Assembly (NCBI GenBank): GCA_964624255.1
Contig: CAZUWV010000050.1
Span: 1-11,718 of the forward strand
Source: JAUZQZ01 sp964624255
GTDB lineage: Bacteria; Pseudomonadota; Zetaproteobacteria; Mariprofundales; Mariprofundaceae
DNA: 11,718 nucleotides
Direction: 5' to 3'
In this document: one piece after another, positions 1 through 6,534 of the stretch
How the letters are laid out: the number at the start of each line of letters is the position of its first letter
Numbering within the stretch: the stretch's first letter is position 1
Made by a program: the position numbers and the translations under genes
Notes under the pieces: model-generated
Told to the model about the DNA's origin: nothing
Databases searched by the model: none
Seen by the model: only the letters and a program-made list of their open reading frames with translations

Positions 1-172
1 GTAGTGCCAACGCATGCCCCCAGCCAGATGAAAGCCGTTGGGAGATAAGAAATCTGCAACGTACAGTGACGAAGATGGGATAGGTACTGCACAGACCGAC
101 ATCGGAACAAAACTCGCACTTTCTTCCAGCCCTCTGATGACCTGCGCGCGCGCTATTCATTCGTCCATGGCA

Positions 173-424
173 TCATTTGAATGCATCACGCAACTCATCG
201 AGGAAACTCTTGCCAGCTCCCTTCGGTGCGACGGGGTTTTCCTCGGGAATGACCACTTCTGTTTCCCCGTACTCCACATTTTTCCCGACAGGCCGAATTG
301 TCAACGTCCGCCCGTCAGTTTTGATCTCCAGCTCCGTATTTCGGTCAATATCAAGCAAATTAAGGATAGGCCGGTCGATAATCAGTCCGAGACTATTCCC
401 AATGGGTGTGAGCTTTTTAATCAT
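173..424 (-). CDS. AbrB/MazE-type antitoxin (SpoVT/AbrB domain)
   Basis: This 83-residue protein looks like the DNA-binding antitoxin of a type II toxin-antitoxin pair. Residues 1-50 (starting MIKKLTPIGNSLGLIIDRPI, with ELEIKTDGRTLTIRP further on) match the swapped-hairpin AbrB fold. Residues 51-83 form an acidic tail ending FLDELRDAFK, the part that normally holds the toxin. I chose the ATG at 424 because an AGGAGG ribosome site sits just upstream; a TTG seven codons earlier is less likely. In this family the partner is usually a Doc/Fic or MazF/PemK-like toxin encoded directly downstream. The 172 bases left before the window edge contain open frames but nothing I recognise as such a toxin. 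The antitoxin call is fairly secure from the N-terminal pattern, while its partner is unknown. Confidence 0.8.
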   Translation of the reverse strand: MIKKLTPIGNSLGLIIDRPILNLLDIDRNTELEIKTDGRTLTIRPVGKNVEYGETEVVIPEENPVAPKGAGKSFLDELRDAFK

Positions 425-519
425 GCCTCCTCCTGATTCGATCAATGAACAATGTTATAACTAGGTCCTGCAGTGTTTGCACATATATAGCGCAAGCTCT
501 TGCAGCATCTAGGTTATAA

Positions 520-1155
520 CTATCGAGCCGCATTACGATGCGGTATGTCCAGATCAGCAAGCAGCGCTCGTTTCAGCTGTTCCTTATGCTCCGGAAAAAA
601 GTGCCCCGCGCCCCTAACTGTGCACAAATGCGCATTCGGCAACATCTTTACGGCAGCCGCCACAGCCGCATACGGGACTATCTCATCCTCTGTCCCTGAA
701 ACAACGGTGACGGGCCGTGATTCCTCCCGCATAAAGGAGAAATCCCAGTGGTTTACAGCAGGCGCCACCGCAAACATACGTTCCACCCGCGTATCCTTGC
801 GTGCCGCCCGCAAGCCCGCATAGCAGCCGAAGGAAAAGCCAGCGAGCCACAGCGGCACATCATGGGTTTGAGCACTTAACCAGTCCAGCGCCGAAGCTGC
901 ATCTTTCGCCTCACCTCCGCCTCCGTCCCAAAGTCCTTCACTTTGTTCCACTCCCCTGAAGTTGAAGCGTAACACGCTACATCCTCTCTCCTCAAAAGAC
1001 CGCGCCATCCAGTAAACCACTTTACTACGCATGCTCCCACCGTATTGTGGATGGGGGTGACAAAGGACAACGGCGGGTGCCTGCCCATCGCCCTTCCGAT
1101 ATAAACATTGCAGTTTTCCTGACTGGCCGGGTATAAACAATCTTTGGTACTGCAT
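520..1155 (-). CDS. Alpha/beta hydrolase (COG2945-like, dienelactone hydrolase superfamily)
   Basis: A 211-residue predicted cytoplasmic serine hydrolase. The HPHPQYGGS stretch at 33-41 carries the oxyanion-hole region, GFSFG at 106-110 is the nucleophile elbow (Ser108), GTEDEIVP at 154-161 supplies the acid (Asp157), and GAGHFF at 182-187 the histidine (His185). The compact size, the HPHP motif and the absence of a signal peptide fit the small COG2945 hydrolases of proteobacteria, whose substrates are generally unknown. The open frame extends to 1230, but that extension overlaps the upstream ArsC-family gene. I place the start at the ATG at 1155, 7 nt after that gene's stop and in register with the usual family start. 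The Shine-Dalgarno site is weak, so translation may be coupled to the upstream gene. The substrate cannot be told from sequence. Confidence 0.88.
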   Translation of the reverse strand: MQYQRLFIPGQSGKLQCLYRKGDGQAPAVVLCHPHPQYGGSMRSKVVYWMARSFEERGCSVLRFNFRGVEQSEGLWDGGGGEAKDAASALDWLSAQTHDVPLWLAGFSFGCYAGLRAARKDTRVERMFAVAPAVNHWDFSFMREESRPVTVVSGTEDEIVPYAAVAAAVKMLPNAHLCTVRGAGHFFPEHKEQLKRALLADLDIPHRNAAR

Positions 1156-1162
1156 CAGTAGC

Positions 1163-1528
1163 TCAGAAATGATGCAAGTCGAAAACAGAAGCGTAGCGCT
1201 CCGGCTCAAACCCAACTTCGATGCGACCATTATGCTCCAATACCGGTCGCTTGATGAGGCTTGGATTCCTGACCATTAGGGAAATAGCCTTTCCCTCGCC
1301 CACATCCTGCTTGTCCGCATCAGGCAATCCGCGCCAGGTCAACCCCCGCTTGTTGAGGAGTATTTTCCAGCCTGTCTTTTCACACCATTCGGTAAGCCTG
1401 TCGGCACCAATACCAACCTTTTTGTAGTCGTGAAATGTATAATTGATGTCCTGCGCCTTCAGCCAGCGGAAGGCTTTCTTCATCGTATCACAGTTTCTGA
1501 TACCGAAGAGTTCAGGGGCTGCTGACAA
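1163..1528 (-). CDS. ArsC-family reductase, YffB/Spx-like
   Basis: A 121-residue thioredoxin-fold protein of the ArsC/Spx superfamily, closest in pattern to YffB. It has LFGIRNCDTMKKA near the N-terminus with the single conserved cysteine Cys13, an FHDYKK segment at 32-37, NKRGLTWRGL at 59-68 and NPSLIKRPVL at 88-97 with the conserved Arg-Pro. Classical arsenate reductases share the fold, but YffB-type proteins have no proven arsenate activity and probably handle glutathione-linked thiols, so no symbol is given. The start is forced: an in-frame TGA directly precedes the TTG at 1528, and no ATG lies before the conserved motif. Upstream sits a MITE-like element that ends within about 10 bp of this start, so the original start region may have been altered. 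The hydrolase follows 7 nt downstream. Confidence 0.85.
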   Translation of the reverse strand: MSAAPELFGIRNCDTMKKAFRWLKAQDINYTFHDYKKVGIGADRLTEWCEKTGWKILLNKRGLTWRGLPDADKQDVGEGKAISLMVRNPSLIKRPVLEHNGRIEVGFEPERYASVFDLHHF

Positions 1529-1536
1529 TCAGGCTA

Positions 1537-1725
1537 CTTAGTGACTGTAACGAAATAACATACTCATTTCTCCATCCAGCCTACGCACCATCTTGACGCG
1601 TTGCTCAATCACAAAACATTCGATGTAGAAAGGGCTACATCTCATGTTTTGTTCAATCGCACCACGACAATCTGGTACATATTCAGGCGTATAAATGACC
1701 ATGTTATTTCGTCACAGCCACTAAG
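1537..1725. mobile_element. MITE-like element with 33-bp terminal inverted repeats
   Basis: The ends at 1537-1569 and 1693-1725 are inverted copies of each other, 33 bp long with four mismatches, sharing the core CTTAGTGRCTGTRACGAAAT. Inside, 1613-1629 and 1636-1652 form a second inverted repeat of 17 bp with two mismatches around a 6-nt loop. The total of about 189 bp, the long terminal repeats and the lack of a transposase are typical of miniature inverted-repeat elements. TA dinucleotides at 1539-1540 and 1722-1723 could be a target duplication as in IS630/Tc1-type insertions, but they lie inside the symmetrical part, so this is uncertain. The element fills the gap between dapB, whose TAG stop lies in the right end, and the ArsC-family gene. 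The parent transposon is not recognisable here. Confidence 0.7.
1538..1702 (-). CDS. Possible 54-residue ORF inside the MITE-like element
   Basis: An ATG-started frame (MVIYTPEYVPDCRGAIEQ...) spans nearly the whole element and ends with TAA inside the left terminal repeat. I do not recognise the protein, and no convincing ribosome site precedes the ATG, which lies in the right terminal repeat. The frame may be the remnant of a transposase or a chance opening created by the repeats. It contains three cysteines and ends in RRLDGEMSMLFRYSH. I list it because it is an intact frame over 87% of the element, with low confidence that it is translated. Confidence 0.2.
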   Translation of the reverse strand: MVIYTPEYVPDCRGAIEQNMRCSPFYIECFVIEQRVKMVRRLDGEMSMLFRYSH

Positions 1726-2521
1726 CACCCAAGCCAAGCACATGTTCCATACCATACCATCCGGCATGCTGGTCCATTAACCAGCGTGCAGCGCGTACGG
1801 CGCCTTTGGCAAATACCATGCGATCTGCAGCGATATGCCCAATTTCGATGCGTTCCTCATCGGATACAAACATCGCCTTATGCTCACCAATAATGTTTCC
1901 GGCACGCACAACAGAAAAACCGATGCTACCTGCCTCGCGCTCACCAGTGATGCTCTCACGCGCAAATACAGCAACTTCGTCAAGATCTACGCCACGGCCC
2001 CACGCAAGTGCTCGGCCCATCGCCAGCGCAGTACCCGATGGCGCATCTACTTTGTGCTTGTGGTGCGCTTCATATATTTCCGCATCATATTCCGAGCCTA
2101 AAACCTGCGCCGCTTGCCGAATAAGTTGCAGGGCCAGATTAACGCCCACTGAATAATTGGCTGCCAGCACGGTGGGGCACTTACTCAATATTTTACGCAA
2201 ATCCTGCAACTGCCGCTCGGAATGTCCCGTAGTGCCGATAACCATACGCATACCACGCTCGGCTACAAACCCGGCATGCACCATGCATGCCGCTGGTGTC
2301 GTAAAATCAATCAGTACATCCGCTGACGGAAGGGTAGAAATATCGCCAACCAGCGTAACCCCGAGCGCACTGAGACCCGCAGCCTTGCCCGCATCATCAC
2401 CGATCAATCCAGAGCCCGAATGCTCGGTTGCTCCCGCTAGCTCTACACCTTCGGATTCCACAACGGCGCGCACCAGCATGCGTCCCATGCGACCGGAGGC
2501 TCCTGTTACGATAATTTTCAT
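1721..2521 (-). CDS. dapB: 4-hydroxy-tetrahydrodipicolinate reductase
   Basis: DapB reduces 4-hydroxy-tetrahydrodipicolinate to tetrahydrodipicolinate with NAD(P)H, the second committed step of the diaminopimelate/lysine pathway, in the cytoplasm. The 266-residue product has the Rossmann loop GASGRMGR at 7-14, the GTTGH motif at 96-100 and the signature EAHHKHKVDAPSGTAL at 151-166. By alignment with the E. coli enzyme the catalytic residues are His153 and Lys157. Length and C-terminus (GWYGMEHVLGL) are normal. Its ATG overlaps the TGA of dnaJ by 4 nt (ATGA), so translation is probably coupled to dnaJ and the gene is transcribed with the chaperones. Its TAG stop lies in the right inverted repeat of the downstream MITE-like element. 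Confidence 0.97.
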   Translation of the reverse strand: MKIIVTGASGRMGRMLVRAVVESEGVELAGATEHSGSGLIGDDAGKAAGLSALGVTLVGDISTLPSADVLIDFTTPAACMVHAGFVAERGMRMVIGTTGHSERQLQDLRKILSKCPTVLAANYSVGVNLALQLIRQAAQVLGSEYDAEIYEAHHKHKVDAPSGTALAMGRALAWGRGVDLDEVAVFARESITGEREAGSIGFSVVRAGNIIGEHKAMFVSDEERIEIGHIAADRMVFAKGAVRAARWLMDQHAGWYGMEHVLGLGA

Positions 2522-3675
2522 GGCTTGTTGTTGGCCTCTCCTGCCAGATCATCCCAGAACCGTTTGGCCTTCTCCAGAAAGGATGTACGCGCGGGATACA
2601 CCTCATCTCCTGCCTCGGCAGCAAATTCATGCAATAACTGCTTCTGTTTTTTGCTTAATTTTCTGGGTACGGCGACGTGTACGCGCACATACAAATCGCC
2701 AGTCTGATTCGCGCGAATGTCCGGTACGCCCTTACCGCGCAAGCGGAATACTTTACCACTCTCGGTCCCCGCGGGGATTTTTATTTTTATCCGCCCACTT
2801 AAGGTCGGAGCATCTATTTCCGAACCCAGCGATGCCTGCGGAAAGGTAATCGGTATATCGCAATATAAATCCGCGCTGTCGCGCTTGAAGATGGCATGTT
2901 CTTGCAACCGGATAACGATGTACAAGTCGCCCGTTTGAGCCCCCTGCATGCCAGCCTCACCTTCGCCGCCGACACGCACCTGAGCACCATCATACACTCC
3001 CGGAGGGATACGCACCTTCAGTTTTTTTGTTTTGCGCACGCGGCCCGTCCCGACGCATTCAACGCATGGAGAGTCAATCCTTGTCCCTTGTCCCTGACAT
3101 TCAGGGCATGTGTGCCGGACGGCAAAGAAACCCTGTTGCACCTGTACCTGACCATGGCCGCCGCAAGTCCGGCAAGGGACGGGATGCGTACCCGGACGTG
3201 CGCCATTTCCATGACAGATATTGCAGACGATATGCTTGGGAATATCCAGTTCCACTTCGTGGCCACGGGCCGCCGCCTCAAGACTCATATCCAGTTGATA
3301 ACGCAAATCAGCACCGCGACTGCTACGGCCACCGCTGCCGGAAAAACCAAACACATCACCGAAAATATCACCAAACACATCACCGAAATCGCGGAATGCC
3401 TGCGATTCCTGGAAGCCTCCACGTGACCAGAAATCCTGCATCTGATCATCGACACCAGCATGGCCGTACTGATCATAACGGGTGCGCTTGTCCGTATCGG
3501 ACAGCACCTCGTAGGCCTCAGTCACCTCGCGGAACTTTTCCGCTGCTGCGTCATCATCCTTATTTCGATCCGGATGATATTTCATGGCCAGTTTGCGGTA
3601 GGTGCGCTTGATCGTATTGATATCCGCACCCTTTTCCACGCCGAGAATCTCATAATAATCGCGTTTTGTCGGCAC
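2518..3675 (-). CDS. dnaJ: Chaperone protein DnaJ (Hsp40)
   Basis: The co-chaperone that stimulates DnaK ATPase activity and delivers unfolded substrates. The 385-residue protein is a complete type I DnaJ: J domain at about 5-70 with HPD at 34-36; a Gly/Phe-rich linker at about 83-120 containing repeated FGD units; four CxxCxGxG zinc motifs at 151-158, 168-175, 190-197 and 204-211; and a C-terminal substrate-binding region to about 340. The start is GTG at 3675, preceded by a strong TAAGGAGG site with good spacing. It lies 205 bp after dnaK with two hairpins in the gap, and overlaps dapB by 4 nt. The GTG start and the hairpins could help keep DnaJ below DnaK levels, which is inference. Confidence 0.98.
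   Translation of the reverse strand: MPTKRDYYEILGVEKGADINTIKRTYRKLAMKYHPDRNKDDDAAAEKFREVTEAYEVLSDTDKRTRYDQYGHAGVDDQMQDFWSRGGFQESQAFRDFGDVFGDIFGDVFGFSGSGGRSSRGADLRYQLDMSLEAAARGHEVELDIPKHIVCNICHGNGARPGTHPVPCRTCGGHGQVQVQQGFFAVRHTCPECQGQGTRIDSPCVECVGTGRVRKTKKLKVRIPPGVYDGAQVRVGGEGEAGMQGAQTGDLYIVIRLQEHAIFKRDSADLYCDIPITFPQASLGSEIDAPTLSGRIKIKIPAGTESGKVFRLRGKGVPDIRANQTGDLYVRVHVAVPRKLSKKQKQLLHEFAAEAGDEVYPARTSFLEKAKRFWDDLAGEANNKP
3346..3388. repeat. Direct repeat in dnaJ Gly/Phe region
   Basis: An identical 19-bp unit (ACCAAACACATCACCGAAA on the plus strand) occurs at 3346-3364 and 3370-3388, a 24-bp period. It encodes a tandem FGDVFGDI-type repeat in the flexible linker of DnaJ. The period is a multiple of three, so changes in copy number would stay in frame. 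Confidence 0.85.
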
Positions 3676-3760
3676 GCCGCCTCCTTACCCCGTTAAATTC
3701 GTTAAGTTAAACCGGCTTGTCTCCGACTCACCCCCAATGGCCTCTTACGAAACCGCCGAA

Positions 3761-3815
3761 GTGCCCATGAATGGGTGCGTAAATCAACGGCTTGCAAAGC
3801 AAGCCGTTGATTTAC
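3761..3815. repeat. Two adjacent hairpins between dnaK and dnaJ
   Basis: Bases 3779-3795 and 3799-3815 are perfect inverted repeats (arm GTAAATCAACGGCTTGC, 17 bp, loop of 3). Immediately beside them, 3761-3778 forms a second, weaker stem-loop (GTGCCCAT...ATGGGTGC with two G-T pairs and a 2-nt gap). Neither is followed by a T-run in the direction of transcription, so this is not a standard intrinsic terminator. It could act as an RNA-processing or stability element that separates dnaK from dnaJ expression, or be a dispersed palindromic repeat. Confidence 0.75.
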
Positions 3816-3880
3816 AAGAAAATTAGACCTTCTGCCCTTCGCAAAACGGAAAAGTCGCGGAAAAATTTTTCAAGACGTTA

Positions 3881-5815
3881 TCACTTCTTGTCGTCAACAA
3901 CCTCGGCATCCACCACTTCGGCATCTTCAGCCTTACTGACGGAATGATCGGCGGCGCCTGACGTATCACCACCGCCAGGAGGTGTAGCGGCGGACCCGGC
4001 ACCAGCCTGCATCTGCTTGTACACCTCTTCGCCAAGCTTCTGCGACTTCTGCGCCAAATCCTCCTCGGCCTTCTTGATCGCCTCGTTATCACTGCCTTCC
4101 AGTGCCTTTTTCAGTCCAGCCAGTGCATCCTCAATGGATTTTCGGGTATCTGCATCCACTTTGTCACCGTGTTCCTTGAGCGATTTTTCGGTGGAATATA
4201 CCAGAGCATCGGCACGGTTGCGGTTCTCAATGCTTTCTTTCTGTTTCTTGTCCTCCTCGGCATGCGCCTCGGCATCTTTCTTCATCTGCTCAATTTCTTC
4301 CTCAGACAGGCCGGAACCGGACTCAATACGAATGGAGGTCTCCTTGCCTGTTCCCCTGTCTTTCGCATGCACATGGATAATACCATTTGCGTCAATATCA
4401 AAAGTCACCTCAATTTGCGGCATGCCTCTGGACGCCGGTGCAATCCCTTCAAGGTTGAATAATCCCAACTGTTTATTCGCCGAAAATATCTCGCGCTCGC
4501 CCTGCGCCACCTTGATCGTTACCGCAGTCTGGTTATCGGAAGCCGTAGTGTAGGTCTGGCTCTTCTTGGTCGGTATTGTCGTGTTCTTTTCAATAATCTT
4601 ATTAAAGATACCACCTTCCACCTCAATTCCCAGCGATAGAGGCGTGACATCAAGCAACAAAATATCGGTCACATCGCCGGAAAGGATCGCACCCTGAATA
4701 GCTGCACCGATCGCCACGACCTCATCCGGATTCACACCCCTGTGCGGTTCGCGGCCAAAGAACTCAGCCACCTTTTGCTGCACCAACGGCATGCGCGTCT
4801 GGCCACCTACCAGCACCACCTCATGAATCTCCGCCGCCTTCACACCCGCATCTTTGAGTGCCTGCTCGCATGGTGCAATGGTACGATCAACCAAATCGGA
4901 GACCATATTCTCGAATTTGGCGCGAGTCAGTTTGATAAGTAAATGCTTTGGCCCCGACGCATCAGCCGTAATAAACGGCAAATTTACCTCGGTTTGCTGA
5001 CCGCTCGATAATTCAATCTTGGCCTTCTCAGCAGCCTCCTTCAGACGCTGCAATGCCAGCTTGTCCGCCGTCAAATCAACGCCGTGTTCCTTCTTAAACT
5101 CATCGGCCAGATACTGGATAATGCGCTGGTCGAAATCTTCACCGCCCAAAAAGGTGTCACCATTGGTCGCTTTCACTTCGAACACACCATCGCCAATTTC
5201 CAGGACGGAAATATCAAAGGTGCCACCGCCCAGGTCGTAGACCGCGATCAAATGGTCCTCTTTCGTTTTATCCAGACCATAGGCCAGCGCCGCCGCTGTC
5301 GGCTCGTTGATGATGCGCTGTACATTCAGGCCGGCAATCGCACCGGCATCCTTGGTTGCCTGCCGTTGTGAGTCATTGAAGTAAGCAGGCACGGTAATCA
5401 CCGCATCCGACACCTTCTCGCCCAGATAATCCTCAGCAGATCGCTTCATTTTTTGCAGGGTGATAGCGGATATTTCCTGCGGACTCATTTTCTTGCCATC
5501 AGCCTCGACCCACGCATCGCCATTATCGGCAGCCACGATGGGATAGGACACCAGAGACTTGTGATGTTCCGTTTCCTGTGAATTCGCCTTGCGCCCAATC
5601 AGACGTTTAACGGCATAAAATGTTTTGTCGGGATTGGTCACCATTTGCCGCTTGGCCGGAGCGCCAACCAGTCGCTCATCATCCTTGGCGAAGGCCACGA
5701 CGGACGGTGTAGTATTATCGCCTTCACTATTGGGGATGACCTTGGCCTTATCGCCCTCCATCACGGCTACGCATGAGTTCGTGGTGCCAAGATCAATACC
5801 GATTACTTTTGCCAT
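3881..5815 (-). CDS. dnaK: Chaperone protein DnaK (Hsp70)
   Basis: The ATP-dependent Hsp70 chaperone of the cytoplasm, working with DnaJ and GrpE. All three Hsp70 signatures are present in the 644-residue protein: IDLGTTNS at 7-14, YDLGGGTFDISVLE at 193-206 and VLVGGQTRMP at 334-343. The nucleotide-binding domain runs to about 383. The linker DVTDILLLDVTPLSLGIE covers 381-398, followed by the beta-sandwich substrate domain and the helical lid. The protein ends with a repeated DAEVVDAEVVDDKK tail that is typical of bacterial DnaK. The ATG at 5815 is preceded by GGAG about 9 nt upstream. A sigma-32-like promoter lies about 50 bp upstream, between grpE and dnaK, so dnaK and dnaJ can be heat-induced separately from hrcA-grpE. 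Confidence 0.99.
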   Translation of the reverse strand: MAKVIGIDLGTTNSCVAVMEGDKAKVIPNSEGDNTTPSVVAFAKDDERLVGAPAKRQMVTNPDKTFYAVKRLIGRKANSQETEHHKSLVSYPIVAADNGDAWVEADGKKMSPQEISAITLQKMKRSAEDYLGEKVSDAVITVPAYFNDSQRQATKDAGAIAGLNVQRIINEPTAAALAYGLDKTKEDHLIAVYDLGGGTFDISVLEIGDGVFEVKATNGDTFLGGEDFDQRIIQYLADEFKKEHGVDLTADKLALQRLKEAAEKAKIELSSGQQTEVNLPFITADASGPKHLLIKLTRAKFENMVSDLVDRTIAPCEQALKDAGVKAAEIHEVVLVGGQTRMPLVQQKVAEFFGREPHRGVNPDEVVAIGAAIQGAILSGDVTDILLLDVTPLSLGIEVEGGIFNKIIEKNTTIPTKKSQTYTTASDNQTAVTIKVAQGEREIFSANKQLGLFNLEGIAPASRGMPQIEVTFDIDANGIIHVHAKDRGTGKETSIRIESGSGLSEEEIEQMKKDAEAHAEEDKKQKESIENRNRADALVYSTEKSLKEHGDKVDADTRKSIEDALAGLKKALEGSDNEAIKKAEEDLAQKSQKLGEEVYKQMQAGAGSAATPPGGGDTSGAADHSVSKAEDAEVVDAEVVDDKK

Positions 5816-5864
5816 TGCTCAATTCTCCATTGTTATCAAGGTTAAATAAAAACGCTTTCAGATT

Positions 5865-5893
5865 CTATGGGGATACGCCAAAGTCATTTCAAC
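5865..5893 (-). promoter_or_regulatory. Sigma-32 (RpoH) type heat-shock promoter for dnaK
   Basis: On the minus strand GTTGAAA (5893-5887) is followed after 14 nt by CCCCATAG (5872-5865). This closely matches the heat-shock consensus CTTGAAA, a spacer of 11-16 nt and CCCCATNT. The start of transcription would fall near 5858, giving a leader of about 40 nt before the dnaK ATG. The position, in the 146-bp gap directly upstream of dnaK, supports the call. Confidence 0.82.
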
Positions 5894-5961
5894 CCCCTTC
5901 TCTCTACCCCTTTCGCGAACGCACGCAGACAGACCCGAAGGGCGTTCTCACGGGCAGGGAG

Positions 5962-6534
5962 TCAGGGTTTATCGGCTTTAGCAGGGCCGCTGGACACGAG
6001 CACCTTCGCCGGACGCATTAATCGTCCATGCAGTGTGTACCCGGCCACATGCTGGTTAATAACCGTCCCTTCCGGTTCATCCGAAGGGATTTGTGACAAT
6101 GCCTCATGCTTGTGCGGATCGAAGGTTTCTCCCACAGCATCAATCCGTTCCACCTCGAACTTCTTCATCATGCCGTGCCAACTATCCAGCGTCAGCCGTA
6201 CACCTTCCCGCAATCCCGCTTCATTGCCCTGCTCGACATCCAGCGCCCGTTCCAGATTATCCACCACATCAAGCAGCGCCGTAGCAAATTTCTCGACACC
6301 GAACTTGTGGGCATCCGCAACATCCCGCTGGCTACGTTTGCGTAAATTATCCATTTCCGCATGTGCGCGCAGCAGCTTGTCCTTCAAACCGGCAATTTCA
6401 TCCTGGGCAACCCGCAAGGCATCAAGCGCCTCCGGGCCTGGCGCTCCGGCTTCGAGCTCGTCCACTGCATCCGCTTGTTCTACTTCACCGTTTTCCGCCC
6501 GCACCTGTTCTTTCTTCTTCGTCGCTTTTCTCAA
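5962..6534 (-). CDS. grpE: Nucleotide exchange factor GrpE
   Basis: GrpE releases ADP from DnaK and so resets the chaperone cycle. With the start chosen here the protein has 190 residues: a charged N-terminus, a long coiled-coil dimer helix at about 35-95, and the beta-domain signature FDPHKHEAL at 138-146 followed by GYTLHGRLMRPAKVLVS at 165-181. I prefer the TTG at 6534 because a GGGAG site lies 7 nt upstream and the TTG overlaps the hrcA stop as TTGA, a common coupling arrangement. The alternative ATG at 6564 would add ten residues (MGEPNVGRYK), lies deeper in hrcA and has no clear ribosome site. The gene follows hrcA directly and is separated from dnaK by 146 bp containing the heat-shock promoter. 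Confidence 0.93.
   Translation of the reverse strand: MRKATKKKEQVRAENGEVEQADAVDELEAGAPGPEALDALRVAQDEIAGLKDKLLRAHAEMDNLRKRSQRDVADAHKFGVEKFATALLDVVDNLERALDVEQGNEAGLREGVRLTLDSWHGMMKKFEVERIDAVGETFDPHKHEALSQIPSDEPEGTVINQHVAGYTLHGRLMRPAKVLVSSGPAKADKP

Noticed and set aside
492..503. GCAAG-CT-CTTGC stem after the hydrolase gene as a terminator
   Set aside because: The stem has only 5 bp, the loop is too small and no T-run follows.
1156..1230. N-terminal extension of the hydrolase frame up to 1230
   Set aside because: It lies inside the ArsC-family gene, and the hydrolase family begins near the ATG at 1155.
3027..3611. Long plus-strand open frame (194 codons) opposite dnaJ
   Set aside because: It is antisense to the conserved DnaJ zinc-finger and J-domain coding sequence and has no family pattern of its own.
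3855..3880. CTTGAAA-like box just after dnaK as a second heat-shock promoter for dnaJ
   Set aside because: No CCCCAT-type -10 at the right distance; the match comes from an A/T palindrome (GAAAAATTTTTC).
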